Positions 24,008-32,301 of a DNA stretch of 33,880 nucleotides are shown here, in pieces. The notes beneath the pieces were generated by a model, which saw only the letters and a list, made by a program, of their open reading frames with translations, was not told the DNA's origin and searched no databases. Made by a program: the position numbers and the translations under genes. This DNA comes from Nitrospinaceae bacterium UBA7883 (GTDB taxonomy: Bacteria > Nitrospinota_A > UBA7883). Position 1 is the first letter of the stretch. Every line of letters starts with the position of its first letter. The stretch lies in assembly GCA_002500605.1 (NCBI GenBank), contig DLRR01000023.1, forward strand, positions 1,254 to 35,133, given 5' to 3'.

Positions 24008-24952
24008 ATGGGTATTAACTCCACCAAGTTAAAAGTTGCCGTGCTCATGGGCGGGATGTCTAGCGAACGTGAAATTAGCCTGCTTACAGGGCAAGCCGTG
24101 CTAGATGCCCTTAAACGGATCGGCGTAGATGCTGTTCCTGTTGAGGCAGACAGGGATGCCGTGGAGAAGGTTAAGCAGGCCGAAGTAGATATTGTATTTA
24201 TAGCCCTGCATGGAAGGTATGGAGAGGATGGCTGTGTGCAAGGTGCTCTAGAGCTTGCGGGAATACCATACACCGGCTCAGGAGTAGCGGCGAGCGCTAT
24301 AGCAATGGGTAAGGTTTTAACCAAGGATATTTGCAGAGCTCATTCTGTGCCTACACCAGATTATCATTTATTTTCAAGCAACATATCCGAAGAGGAGCTA
24401 ATTAACATTGGTGTTAATATGCCAATAGTTGTGAAGCCAGCCAACGGAGGGTCTTCAATTGGTATTACTATCTGTGAAAAACAAGAGCAAGTATTTCCAG
24501 CTATTATAAAAGCCTTTGAATTCGATACAGAAGTATTGTTGGAGCAATTTATTAGGGGCCCATTGATTACTATAGGTATTGTGGCAGACACCATATTACC
24601 AGCCATTGAAATTGAGCCAAAGCTAGGCTTTTATGATTACGATAACAAATATACAGCTGGTGCCACTGACTATCACATCCCAGCAAAAGTAAGCAGGAAA
24701 ATCGAACAGGAGGCAATTGAGATGACTCTTACAGTACACCGTGCTCTTGGTTGTAAAGGGATGTCCAGATCAGAAGTGATTGTTGATGGAAGTGACAAGT
24801 GTTGGTTTATAGAGATCAATACCATACCGGGCATGACAGAGACAAGTTTACTACCAAAAGCAGCTTTACAAAAAGGGATCTCTTTTGATGGTTTAGTGAA
24901 GATGATCCTACAGGAAGCCTTGGAAAGAGATGTGGAGGGTATAAATGGTTAA
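24008..24952 (+). CDS. ddl: D-alanine-D-alanine ligase
   Basis: ATP-grasp enzyme that makes the D-Ala-D-Ala dipeptide used by MurF. 314 aa. The N-terminal VAVLMGGMSSEREISLLTG has the Glu that binds D-alanine. ALHGRYGEDGCVQGALE, KPANGGSSIGI and the metal-binding FIEINTIPGMTETSLLPKAA are all present. The start follows the murB stop directly (TAA-ATG) and the end overlaps ftsQ by eight nt. Family signatures favour D-Ala as second substrate, not D-Lac, but this is not tested. Confidence 0.96.
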   Translation: MGINSTKLKVAVLMGGMSSEREISLLTGQAVLDALKRIGVDAVPVEADRDAVEKVKQAEVDIVFIALHGRYGEDGCVQGALELAGIPYTGSGVAASAIAMGKVLTKDICRAHSVPTPDYHLFSSNISEEELINIGVNMPIVVKPANGGSSIGITICEKQEQVFPAIIKAFEFDTEVLLEQFIRGPLITIGIVADTILPAIEIEPKLGFYDYDNKYTAGATDYHIPAKVSRKIEQEAIEMTLTVHRALGCKGMSRSEVIVDGSDKCWFIEINTIPGMTETSLLPKAALQKGISFDGLVKMILQEALERDVEGING

Positions 24953-25772
24953 CACAGCTGAGTACGAGTTTAACGATATAGAAGAATTTAAATTGAGACG
25001 CAGCGAGGCTACAACATTGTTTGTCGCTTCAGTGTTTGTCACCATATTTGCAATTGTGGCTGTATATGCTGTGTTTAGTTTAGCAAAAACTCATGGAATT
25101 TTTACATTATCTTCATTACACATTGAAGGTGGAGAGACTGTAGACCAGCAAACAATTCGCCGATTACTCAATGTGGTTGAGGGAGATTATTTGCTGACAT
25201 ACGACATAGTGGAAGCTGGGAAAAGGATAGAGAATCATCCGTGGATTAAGTCAGTGGAGATAAGAAAAACATTGCCTGCAGGGTTAACAGTATCAGTAGT
25301 AGAGCGCTCTCCGAAGGCAATATTGAGTCTGAGTCGGATTGGACTTTACTACATGGTTGATGAAGAAGGAATTGTTTTGGGCAGCCAAGAGAAAACTAAA
25401 ATGTCTTTGCCTTTGATCTCAGGAATAAAAATTGAGGAAAAAATTTTAGTACTTGGAGATAGTGTATTAAGTCAAGACTTGAAAGATACTCTTCGCGCCA
25501 TGACACAAATAGAGAATTATAGATTGTTTGGCAAGTGGCCCATCTCTGCAATAGACGCATCGAACGCCAATCACCTCAAGATTAGTTTTACTGGTACTGA
25601 TGTGAGTCTGTTGACACCACGTTTTGCTTGGACGGACGAGATGGCGAGGTTGCAAACAGTTGACTACTTGCTCAATGGTAAAGAGACTTCTGTCCAGTCG
25701 ATCGACCTGAGGTTTAATGACAAAGTGATCGTAAGCTATCCATCAGACTTTGAAGAAAAGAGAGGAACGTAG
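24945..25772 (+). CDS. ftsQ: cell division protein FtsQ (DivIB family)
   Basis: Bitopic membrane protein linking early and late division proteins through the FtsQLB complex. 275 aa: acidic cytosolic tail, one membrane segment (about 24-46) and a POTRA domain (about 53-122, FTLSSLHIEGGETVDQQTIRRLL to SVVERSPKAIL). The FtsQ/DivIB beta domain follows, including YMVDEEGIVL. The ATG at 24945 overlaps ddl. The stop codon abuts the ftsA ATG. Confidence 0.93.
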   Translation: MVNTAEYEFNDIEEFKLRRSEATTLFVASVFVTIFAIVAVYAVFSLAKTHGIFTLSSLHIEGGETVDQQTIRRLLNVVEGDYLLTYDIVEAGKRIENHPWIKSVEIRKTLPAGLTVSVVERSPKAILSLSRIGLYYMVDEEGIVLGSQEKTKMSLPLISGIKIEEKILVLGDSVLSQDLKDTLRAMTQIENYRLFGKWPISAIDASNANHLKISFTGTDVSLLTPRFAWTDEMARLQTVDYLLNGKETSVQSIDLRFNDKVIVSYPSDFEEKRGT

Positions 25773-27008
25773 ATGGCCAAAGAAAAAAATATCGTAGTTG
25801 GCTTGGATGTTGGTACGACAAAGATTTGTTGCGTAGTGGCAGAAATTGTTGAGGGAGAGCTTGAAATAATTGGTTTAGGTACACACCCGTCACGAGGTCT
25901 TAGAAAAGGTGTGGTGGTTAACATTGAGGCCACAGTAGAGTCGATAACTAGTGCGGTAGAAGAAGCTGAGCTGATGGCTGGTCAAGAAATAGAATCGGTA
26001 TACGTTGGTATTGCTGGGGGCCATATTAAAGGATTTAACAGTCATGGTGTCATCGCTGTTAAAGGCAGCGAAGTGGGCCAGCATGATGTGGATAGAGTGG
26101 TGGAGGCGGCCAAAGCAGTAAATATTCCTATGGACCGAGAGGTTATCCACGTGATTCCACAAGAGTTTATTGTCGACAACCAAGATGGAATAGCATCTCC
26201 GATTGGGATGAATGGTGTACGGCTTGAAGGGAAAGTCCATATTGTTACTGGTGCAGTAACCTCTGCACAAAATATTATTCATTCAGTAAACAGAGCTGGA
26301 ATTGAGGTAAACGACATTGTCGTAGAACAGTTGGCTTCTTCGTTAGCAGTGCTCGACGAAGATGAGAAAGAGCTTGGTGTAGGCTTGATTGATATGGGTG
26401 GTGGCACATGTGATATTGCAATGTTTATGAATGGATCATTAAAGGGAACCTCAGTTGTAGCCATTGGTGGCAATCACCTTACCAATGATGTTGCAATTGG
26501 GCTTCGCACTCCTAACCGTGAGGCAGAAAAAATTAAAAGATATTATGGTTGTGCTACGACTGCCATGGTTTCCGAGGATGAAATTATAGAAGTTCCCGGT
26601 GTGGGTGGTAGGGACGCAAGACGGCTTTCCCGCCGTGTGTTGGCCGGAATAATAGAACCAAGGGTGACAGAGATTTTCACTCTTATCCAAAGAGAGGCAG
26701 AGCTGAATGGGCTTGCTGATAAAACCAAGATTGCATCTGGTTTGGTCCTTACTGGCGGTGCTTCTATCATGGAAGGGATGCCAGAGGTGGCAGAGGCTAT
26801 TTTTGATCTACCAATAAGGCGCGGACTTCCTAAAGGACCAACAGGGCTATCTGACCTAGTTAGTAGTCCACTCTATGCTACAGCAGTTGGCCTGATCATT
26901 TATGGCTACCGCGAGCACATGTCTGGGCGTAGCCATAAGTTGCGTGGCCGCAACATATTCGACAAGGTGCTTGGTCGTATGAAGGAATGGGTAACCGAAT
27001 TCTTTTAA
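25773..27008 (+). CDS. ftsA: cell division protein FtsA
   Basis: Actin-like ATPase that tethers FtsZ to the membrane and recruits later division proteins. 411 aa. The phosphate-1 loop is VVGLDVGTTKICCVV; a 1C subdomain follows, then GLIDMGGGTCDIAMF (phosphate 2) and GLVLTGGASIMEGM (adenosine motif). The extreme C-terminus, FDKVLGRMKEWVTEFF, is an amphipathic helix of the kind that binds the membrane. It starts immediately after the ftsQ stop and lies 64 nt before ftsZ. Confidence 0.97.
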   Translation: MAKEKNIVVGLDVGTTKICCVVAEIVEGELEIIGLGTHPSRGLRKGVVVNIEATVESITSAVEEAELMAGQEIESVYVGIAGGHIKGFNSHGVIAVKGSEVGQHDVDRVVEAAKAVNIPMDREVIHVIPQEFIVDNQDGIASPIGMNGVRLEGKVHIVTGAVTSAQNIIHSVNRAGIEVNDIVVEQLASSLAVLDEDEKELGVGLIDMGGGTCDIAMFMNGSLKGTSVVAIGGNHLTNDVAIGLRTPNREAEKIKRYYGCATTAMVSEDEIIEVPGVGGRDARRLSRRVLAGIIEPRVTEIFTLIQREAELNGLADKTKIASGLVLTGGASIMEGMPEVAEAIFDLPIRRGLPKGPTGLSDLVSSPLYATAVGLIIYGYREHMSGRSHKLRGRNIFDKVLGRMKEWVTEFF

Positions 27009-27060
27009 TTCACTGTTGAAAGTAACGAAAAAATTAATCTGTAGAACTGGAATTAAACTT

Positions 27061-27067
27061 GGGAGGT
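27061..27067 (+). promoter_or_regulatory. strong ribosome binding site of ftsZ
   Basis: GGGAGGT ends 5 nt before the ATG at 27073. It is among the best Shine-Dalgarno sequences seen at starts in the cluster, consistent with FtsZ needing to be the most abundant product of the operon. Confidence 0.8.
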
Positions 27068-27072
27068 AAATT

Positions 27073-28338
27073 ATGACTGACTTTGAACTATCAAAAAAGA
27101 ATAATGAACAGGTCTATTTCGATTACACAGACAGCCCCGATAAGGATATTTACTCAGCATCTATAAAGGTTATTGGGGCTGGTGGTGGTGGTGGCAACGC
27201 TTTGGGCTCAATGTTTCGCGACGGAATTACCGGTGTAGAGCTTGTTGTAGCCAATACGGATGCTCAAGCACTTAAGGAGTCACCAGTACCGACCAAAATG
27301 CAAATCGGTAGACAAATCACTAAGGGTCTTGGGGCTGGTGGAAGACCGGACATAGGACGAGCTGCTGCACTCGAAGATGCCGAGTCTGTCCGTTCACGCT
27401 TGGATGGTGCAGATATGGTTTTCATAACAGCCGGAATGGGTGGTGGAACCGGAACTGGTGCTGCGCCTGTTATAGCCTCCATCGCAAAAGAAATGGGTGC
27501 ACTTACGGTAGGTATTGTGACAAAACCATTTTCTTTTGAGGGGAGAAAGAGGTCTCAGTACGCAGAGCAAGGACTAGTAGAGTTTCGAAAGCACGTCGAT
27601 ACTCTAATCACTATCCCTAACCAACAATTGCTGGGTTACGTTGGAAAGAACATGCCAGCATCTGAAGCTTTTACCGTAGCAGATAGCATTTTATGCAATG
27701 CAGTTAAAGGCATTTCGGAGCTGATAACAGTTGGTGGCCTAGTGAACTTAGATTTTGCAGATGTTAAAACGATTATGAGTTCTAAGGGTATGGCTCTGAT
27801 GGGGTCTGGTTTTGGGACTGGTGAAAACAGAAGTACTGAAGCAGCTCATGCTGCAGTGAATAGCCCCTTGCTTGAGGATTCATCTATAGAGGGTGCTACA
27901 GGAATTCTTATCAATATCACTGGTGGCCCTGACATGTCCCTATTTGAGATAGATGAGGCAGTGAAACTTATAACAGACACTGCCGATGATGAAGCCGAAA
28001 TAATATTTGGTACAGTTATTAGGGATGATATTAAAGACTCAATCACAGTCACTGTAATTGCAACAGGGTTTGGGGCTTCTAGAGAAGTTGCTCCGCGGGG
28101 TGTAGGAGTGGAACAGTTTGGAGAACTTGCCAGTATGGGGTTCGAAGGGACTGATCACAGCAAAAGTGAGTACATCAAGTGTATGCCACAAGTTAAGCCA
28201 TCACCAAACGCTGGTGAACCAGATGAGTCTATGTTTATACGGCCTACTGTGAATTCAGAACCACAGCTTAAGTCAGTAGGATCTGGGTCGGATGAGGATC
28301 TCGATGTGCCAACATTTATTCGTAAACATGCTGACTGA
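27073..28338 (+). CDS. ftsZ: cell division protein FtsZ
   Basis: Tubulin-like GTPase that assembles the division ring. 421 aa. An N-terminal extension of about 31 residues leads into IKVIGAGGGGGNALGSMF. The tubulin signature GMGGGTGTGAAPVIA is intact, as is the T7-loop region VNLDFADVKTIM, so GTP binding and hydrolysis should be normal. A variable linker of roughly 70 residues precedes the C-terminal peptide DLDVPTFIRKHAD, the binding site for FtsA and other partners. No terminator follows, and the next gene begins 19 nt downstream. Confidence 0.98.
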   Translation: MTDFELSKKNNEQVYFDYTDSPDKDIYSASIKVIGAGGGGGNALGSMFRDGITGVELVVANTDAQALKESPVPTKMQIGRQITKGLGAGGRPDIGRAAALEDAESVRSRLDGADMVFITAGMGGGTGTGAAPVIASIAKEMGALTVGIVTKPFSFEGRKRSQYAEQGLVEFRKHVDTLITIPNQQLLGYVGKNMPASEAFTVADSILCNAVKGISELITVGGLVNLDFADVKTIMSSKGMALMGSGFGTGENRSTEAAHAAVNSPLLEDSSIEGATGILINITGGPDMSLFEIDEAVKLITDTADDEAEIIFGTVIRDDIKDSITVTVIATGFGASREVAPRGVGVEQFGELASMGFEGTDHSKSEYIKCMPQVKPSPNAGEPDESMFIRPTVNSEPQLKSVGSGSDEDLDVPTFIRKHAD

Positions 28339-28357
28339 GTACTTGAGGAAAAATAAT

Positions 28358-29023
28358 ATGAAACAAGACTTGGCTTCAAGGGCTATTAAGCTTAGTAATT
28401 TAGAACTTCGAAAGCATAACTCTCTTCTTCGTAAGAATTATAAAAGGCTAGTCACTTGCTCCACTGATAATGAAAAAGCGCAAGAGAGAATGACCGAGAT
28501 GGAAAACTCGGTTTTCTTGGCCTCAGATATTCAAATGTTAATTGATGCAATTGTCATCGATGGCAAGAGAATATTTGGAATAGACTACATATCTTTTATT
28601 TTAAGCGAAGACTTGCAGTGCATGTTTACAGAAGCGATGCCGTCTAATCTTCGAGAAGTATCTTTGGGCAAAAGTAATTTGTTGTTTCTTAAAAGGGCAA
28701 ACTTAACAAATTTTTTCCCGAACTGCGATGAACCACTGCTTAGAGGCAATCTGAGCAATGCAACAAAGGAGTTTTTTCCTGAAAAGTTTAGAAACATAAA
28801 GTCTGAGGCTCTTGTGCCTATATGGCATGAAGGAGTTATTAATGGTGCCATTGGGTATGGCAGTAGACAACCAGCAAGGTTTTTAGAGGGATATGGATCA
28901 CGATTTTTGAAGAGACTGTCTAGAATTGTTTCATTAAAAATGGAGATTTTTGCCTCGAGTTTACTGCGTAATAATAATGGTTGTGGTAAATCCATGGAGA
29001 AAAATATTGGCTCCGGCGGCTAA
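28358..29023 (+). CDS. DUF484 (GAF-like) family protein
   Basis: 221 aa. An N-terminal helix/coiled coil (about 1-50) precedes a GAF-like domain. The closing block (ALVPIWHEGVINGAIGYGSRQPARFLEGYGSRFLKRLS) matches the DUF484 pattern of a G-G-x-L/I-x-GS-x-DP/QP-x-RF core. The biochemical role of the family is not established. In gammaproteobacteria it sits between dapF and xerC, so its presence beside a LysA-like gene echoes that arrangement. The ATG at 28358 follows TGAGGA; an upstream in-frame ATG at 28292 would overlap ftsZ by 47 nt and is less likely. It overlaps the next gene by 17 nt. Confidence 0.82.
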   Translation: MKQDLASRAIKLSNLELRKHNSLLRKNYKRLVTCSTDNEKAQERMTEMENSVFLASDIQMLIDAIVIDGKRIFGIDYISFILSEDLQCMFTEAMPSNLREVSLGKSNLLFLKRANLTNFFPNCDEPLLRGNLSNATKEFFPEKFRNIKSEALVPIWHEGVINGAIGYGSRQPARFLEGYGSRFLKRLSRIVSLKMEIFASSLLRNNNGCGKSMEKNIGSGG

Positions 29024-30344
29024 CTTTTTTTCGAGTATTAGAGGATCGTTATGTGTTGGGCGATTTCCTATAGAGGAGATAGTCAACAAGGTGGGAACAC
29101 CTTTTTATGTTTACGATGCGACTTCAATGCGCGAGCAATATCGAAAGCTTATATCAGCTATACCCGAAAATTTTACGATTCATTATTCTGTAAAAGCTAA
29201 CCCAAATTTTGCTGCGATGGAAGTATTTTGCAAGACGGGATCTGGGGCAGAAGTGGCATCAGCCGCAGAGCTAGAAGCTGCTATTGAGGCTGGCTTTAAT
29301 CCAGAGAAAATTATCTATGCCGGCCCAGGTAAAACACAAAATGAGCTTCTTGCTGCTGTGAAAGCAGGAATAGCAGTCATAAACGTTGAGTCATTGACAG
29401 AACTTCAAAGGCTTGAGCATGTTGTAGCCGAAAGCCAGTTAAGGAAACCACCACCCGCAGTAGCATTCAGGGTGAACATTGACAAAAAGATGAAAGATGC
29501 TGGAGAAAGCATGGCTGGCGGGTCAAGGAAGTTTGGGATTGACGCTGAAGAAATTGAACCTCTTGTTGCTAAGGCCTTATCTTCCAAGAGGTTAAAGTTT
29601 GTTGGTTTCCACTGTTTTGCTGCTACTCAAGCCTTGTATCATGAAAACCTTACGGAGGCGTACAGCAATTACTCTGGTTGGGTGAAAGACTTTGCTCGAA
29701 GTATGAATCTAGATATTAGCTACATGAATTTTGGGGGTGGCTTTGGTATCCCCTATAGTGATACGGAAAAAGACTTGGATGTGGTTTCCCTTGGAAAGGA
29801 GCTAGATCATATTACGAAGGAGCTTAAAACCTTGCCCAATTTTAAGAATACCCAGTTCCATTTGGAACCTGGTAGATACCTAGTTGGCCCATCAGGTATA
29901 TATGTTTCTGAAGTGTTAGATATAAAAAAATCAAGGGGTGTTAGCTATGCTATAACAAATGGTGGTATAAATCATGCGCTTGTTCCAATATCACTAAACA
30001 AAAATTTCCCTGTAAAACTGATAAATAAAATGAATCACCGAGACAGTAAACCGATAGTTTTAGCTGGGCCACTCTGCTCGTCTTCTGACCAGTTTTCTCG
30101 CCAGGTTATGCTTCCAGAACCAGAATTAGGGGATTTAGTTGGTATATTTAATTCTGGTGCATATGGGTATAGTGCATCGATGCTTGCGTTTCTCTCACAT
30201 CCCACTCCTGCTGAAGTTTTGGTAGATGGCAACTTTTTGTATTTAATCAGAAAACCAAAGAGGCCAGCTTTTGGTGGGAAAGAAATATTATGTAAAACAA
30301 CTGACGAAAAAGTTCAACCAATAAAAAACTCTGAGGGCAAATGA
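29007..30344 (+). CDS. PLP-dependent decarboxylase, LysA/ornithine-decarboxylase fold (type III)
   Basis: An alanine-racemase-fold decarboxylase, either diaminopimelate decarboxylase (last step to lysine) or a relative with another amino-acid substrate. 445 aa from a TTG at 29007, which has GGAGA six nt upstream and gives a family-like N-terminus; two upstream in-frame codons would add unrelated residues. PLP-lysine K63 (HYSVKANPN), GGGFG (243-247), EPGR (287-290) and Y387 (GAYGYSASML) are present. The usual LysA active-site CESxD is CSSSD here (357-361), and the HCHIGSQ block is HCFAATQ (202-208). The C-terminal SASMLAFLSHPTPAEVLV resembles decarboxylases of non-lysine pathways, such as the exosortase-associated type. 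The fold is certain; the substrate is open. It overlaps both neighbours. Confidence 0.85.
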   Translation: MAPAANFFSSIRGSLCVGRFPIEEIVNKVGTPFYVYDATSMREQYRKLISAIPENFTIHYSVKANPNFAAMEVFCKTGSGAEVASAAELEAAIEAGFNPEKIIYAGPGKTQNELLAAVKAGIAVINVESLTELQRLEHVVAESQLRKPPPAVAFRVNIDKKMKDAGESMAGGSRKFGIDAEEIEPLVAKALSSKRLKFVGFHCFAATQALYHENLTEAYSNYSGWVKDFARSMNLDISYMNFGGGFGIPYSDTEKDLDVVSLGKELDHITKELKTLPNFKNTQFHLEPGRYLVGPSGIYVSEVLDIKKSRGVSYAITNGGINHALVPISLNKNFPVKLINKMNHRDSKPIVLAGPLCSSSDQFSRQVMLPEPELGDLVGIFNSGAYGYSASMLAFLSHPTPAEVLVDGNFLYLIRKPKRPAFGGKEILCKTTDEKVQPIKNSEGK

Positions 30345-30805
30345 AGCTAGGTGACGAGGTATACTTGCCTCACTTGGGAAAGAAAGGCCGTATAGTTACA
30401 GATCCATCTAAGGGTCGTGTTAGAGTTGAAGTTGGTTCGGTAACAATCGTAGCTAAATTAGATGATGTGGAAGGTGTAGTAGCAGGAGTTCCAAAACAAC
30501 ACACTCTAAAACAAGAAAAGCAATTTATTAATACTGATAATAATCTTCCTTTTAACTCTCCGCCAAGCGAGCTTGACATCCATGGACTGACCATAGAGGA
30601 AGGCCTAAATGAAGTGGATAGATTTCTCGATAAATCTTTTCGCAGTGGCCTAAATAAATGTAAGGTAGTACACGGAAAAGGGGAGGGGAAGTTACGCCAA
30701 GCCATCCGGGATCGGTTAAAAAATATCTCTTATGTAGAAGATTATTATAATGCCCCAGATAATGATGGTGGTTCTGGCGTAACCTTGATTATTTTATCTG
30801 ATTGA
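30341..30805 (+). CDS. stand-alone MutS2-tail protein with Smr domain
   Basis: 154 aa. Residues 1-50 form a small beta domain (LGDEVYLPHLGKKGRIV...GRVRVEVGSVTIVAKLDDV) like the KOW-like segment near the end of MutS2. After a linker comes an Smr domain (about 77-154) with LDIHGLTIEEGL (78-89) and HGKGEGKLR (111-119). Smr domains can act as nucleases on DNA or RNA and, in MutS2, help resolve collided ribosomes. The ATPase and clamp domains of MutS2 are absent. The ATG is preceded by coding sequence of the decarboxylase and overlaps its stop (ATGA), so this is a genuine separate gene, not a fragment at an assembly edge. Confidence 0.87.
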   Translation: MKLGDEVYLPHLGKKGRIVTDPSKGRVRVEVGSVTIVAKLDDVEGVVAGVPKQHTLKQEKQFINTDNNLPFNSPPSELDIHGLTIEEGLNEVDRFLDKSFRSGLNKCKVVHGKGEGKLRQAIRDRLKNISYVEDYYNAPDNDGGSGVTLIILSD

Positions 30806-30823
30806 GAAGTCGTTAAAAGTAAA

Positions 30824-30917
30824 TGGCGGAAGATGAAGGGAGTCGAACCCTCCCGGGACAATTACGCCCCTGTCTGAATTTGAAGTCCAGCCGCGCCACC
30901 GGGCGCGTTCATCTTCC
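30824..30917 (-). tRNA. selC: selenocysteine tRNA, anticodon TCA
   Basis: The minus strand reads GGAAGATG at the 5' end and CATCTTCCGCCA at the 3' end, an 8-bp acceptor stem with encoded CCA. The anticodon arm CTGGA-CTTCAAA-TTCAG gives UCA, there is a long variable arm (GGGGC/GTCCC), and the T-arm is GAGGG-TTCGACT-CCCTT. The 8+5 acceptor/T-stem and extended D-stem are hallmarks of bacterial tRNA-Sec, and the sequence closely resembles E. coli selC. It implies that the organism inserts selenocysteine at UGA codons. It is convergent with the Smr gene, 18 nt away. Confidence 0.96.
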
Positions 30918-31003
30918 AATTAACTATAATTCATAAGCATAATAGAAACCGAAAAGTGACAAGTCAAGTCCCGGAACGATAGTTTTTTAGCAAAGTCTTA
31001 TAA

Positions 31004-32173
31004 TTAAATTACCTGCTTACTTACCCCTTGGCACACTTCTATCAGTCGATCGATATCTTTCATATTATTAAACCCGTGGACCGATACCCTGATCCCATTC
31101 CCTCTATTGACTACTAGAATATTCTCAGCAAAAAGTTTTTTTTCAAGAATTGTTAGCTTTTCTTTCTCTTTTGTAGAAAAAGTAACTATTCCAGATTTTT
31201 CGCCATCTTTTCTTGGTGAGAAGATAATAAAATTCATTGAAAGCAACCTCTCGACGAGGTAATCAGTTAACTCAAGGACATGTCGTTCAATGTTCGCTAT
31301 CCCAACTGCCTTTAACAATTTTATTGACTCGTTCAATCCATATATCCCGATAATGTTGGGAGAACCTTCCTCGAACCGCATTGCATCAGGTTTTGGTTCA
31401 AATAAAATATTGGAGTAGTCTTGTGAGTTTATTACGGTATTCCACCCGATGTTATTTAAAGTCAAGTTATCCAGCCTAGTCTTGTTACAATAAAAAATTC
31501 CAATTCCAGTTGGCCCACAAAGCCATTTAAACCCACCAGTGGATAAAAAATCTATTCCGCAGGACTTCACATCCATAGGAATGACACCCAATGACTGAAT
31601 TGCATCTACAAAAAACAAGGATCTATTTGCACGGCATATTTCTCCAATTTTAGCCAACTCGGCCCTATAGCCTGATATGTATTGAACACTTGATATGGCC
31701 ACCACCTTGGTTCTTGGTGTCACAGCGTGTTTTATTGCTTCAGGAGCAATTCTCCCTTTTTCGCTTTTTACCAAGACTATTTTAACTCCTTTATTCTTTA
31801 GATAAAGCCATGGATAAACGTTGGATGGGAATTCGATATCATTGATTACAACTTCATCTCCTTCACTAAAATTTAAACCTGATGCTACCAATGATACACC
31901 TGCTGAAGTGTTCTTGATGAAGGCTACTTCTTCTGGAAATGCACCTATAAGCTCAGAAACGTTTTTCCTAGCTAATGCAATAGTTTTAATCCAATTATCC
32001 ATATTCAGATACGCTCTTTTTCCTATATCCTCAATCAACCCGTTCATGGCTAACCTGCATGGATCAGGAAGTGGGGACATACCAGCTGAGTTGAGGAAAA
32101 TAAGATTCTTTAGAGCTGGAAACGCATCTCGGAACGATTCTAATGTGGTTTTTGTGATGTTATTACTACTCAT
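31004..32173 (-). CDS. class V aminotransferase-fold PLP enzyme (cysteine-desulfurase/selenocysteine-lyase superfamily)
   Basis: PLP enzyme of fold type I, class V. Numbered from a possible TTG start at 32185, the internal PLP-lysine is K220 (STGGFKWLCGPTGIGIFY), FVDAIQSLG (192-200) binds the cofactor, and LNSAGMSPLP (31-40) is the usual opening. I prefer the ATG at 32173 (389 aa), which has GGAAA upstream. The loop where cysteine desulfurases carry their catalytic Cys reads VVNRGNGIRVSVHGFNN, with no Cys. A normal desulfurase is therefore unlikely; isopenicillin-N-epimerase-like or kynureninase-like enzymes are closer alternatives. It lies 86 nt upstream of selC on the same strand, which could be chance or a selenium link. 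Function unassigned. Confidence 0.82.
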   Translation of the reverse strand: MSSNNITKTTLESFRDAFPALKNLIFLNSAGMSPLPDPCRLAMNGLIEDIGKRAYLNMDNWIKTIALARKNVSELIGAFPEEVAFIKNTSAGVSLVASGLNFSEGDEVVINDIEFPSNVYPWLYLKNKGVKIVLVKSEKGRIAPEAIKHAVTPRTKVVAISSVQYISGYRAELAKIGEICRANRSLFFVDAIQSLGVIPMDVKSCGIDFLSTGGFKWLCGPTGIGIFYCNKTRLDNLTLNNIGWNTVINSQDYSNILFEPKPDAMRFEEGSPNIIGIYGLNESIKLLKAVGIANIERHVLELTDYLVERLLSMNFIIFSPRKDGEKSGIVTFSTKEKEKLTILEKKLFAENILVVNRGNGIRVSVHGFNNMKDIDRLIEVCQGVSKQVI

Positions 32174-32239
32174 TTTTATTTCCAAACTGACTTTCTAGTG
32201 AATTTAAGGTGCATTGGCATTGTAATGGCTTAAAAGCGG

Positions 32240-32269
32240 TTTACATAAAGTTAATTGATAGTTTATCAT
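32240..32269 (+). promoter_or_regulatory. sigma70-type promoter for the PHP-DUF507 genes
   Basis: TTTACA (32240-32245), an 18-nt spacer and TATCAT (32264-32269). It lies 32 nt before the PHP gene start, whose GAGGG ribosome site ends six nt ahead of the ATG. Confidence 0.55.
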
Positions 32270-32301
32270 AAAGAGTTGAAGTAAATTATCGAGGGTTTAC
32301 C

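Noticed and set aside
28292..28357. Upstream start of the DUF484 gene inside ftsZ
   Set aside because: The ATG at 28358 has a TGAGGA site and a better-looking N-terminus.
28950..29006. Upstream starts of the LysA-like gene
   Set aside because: They add residues foreign to the family; the TTG at 29007 has GGAGA at ideal spacing.
31004..32173. Calling the class V enzyme a cysteine desulfurase (SufS/IscS)
   Set aside because: No Cys is found in the loop that carries the catalytic Cys in desulfurases.
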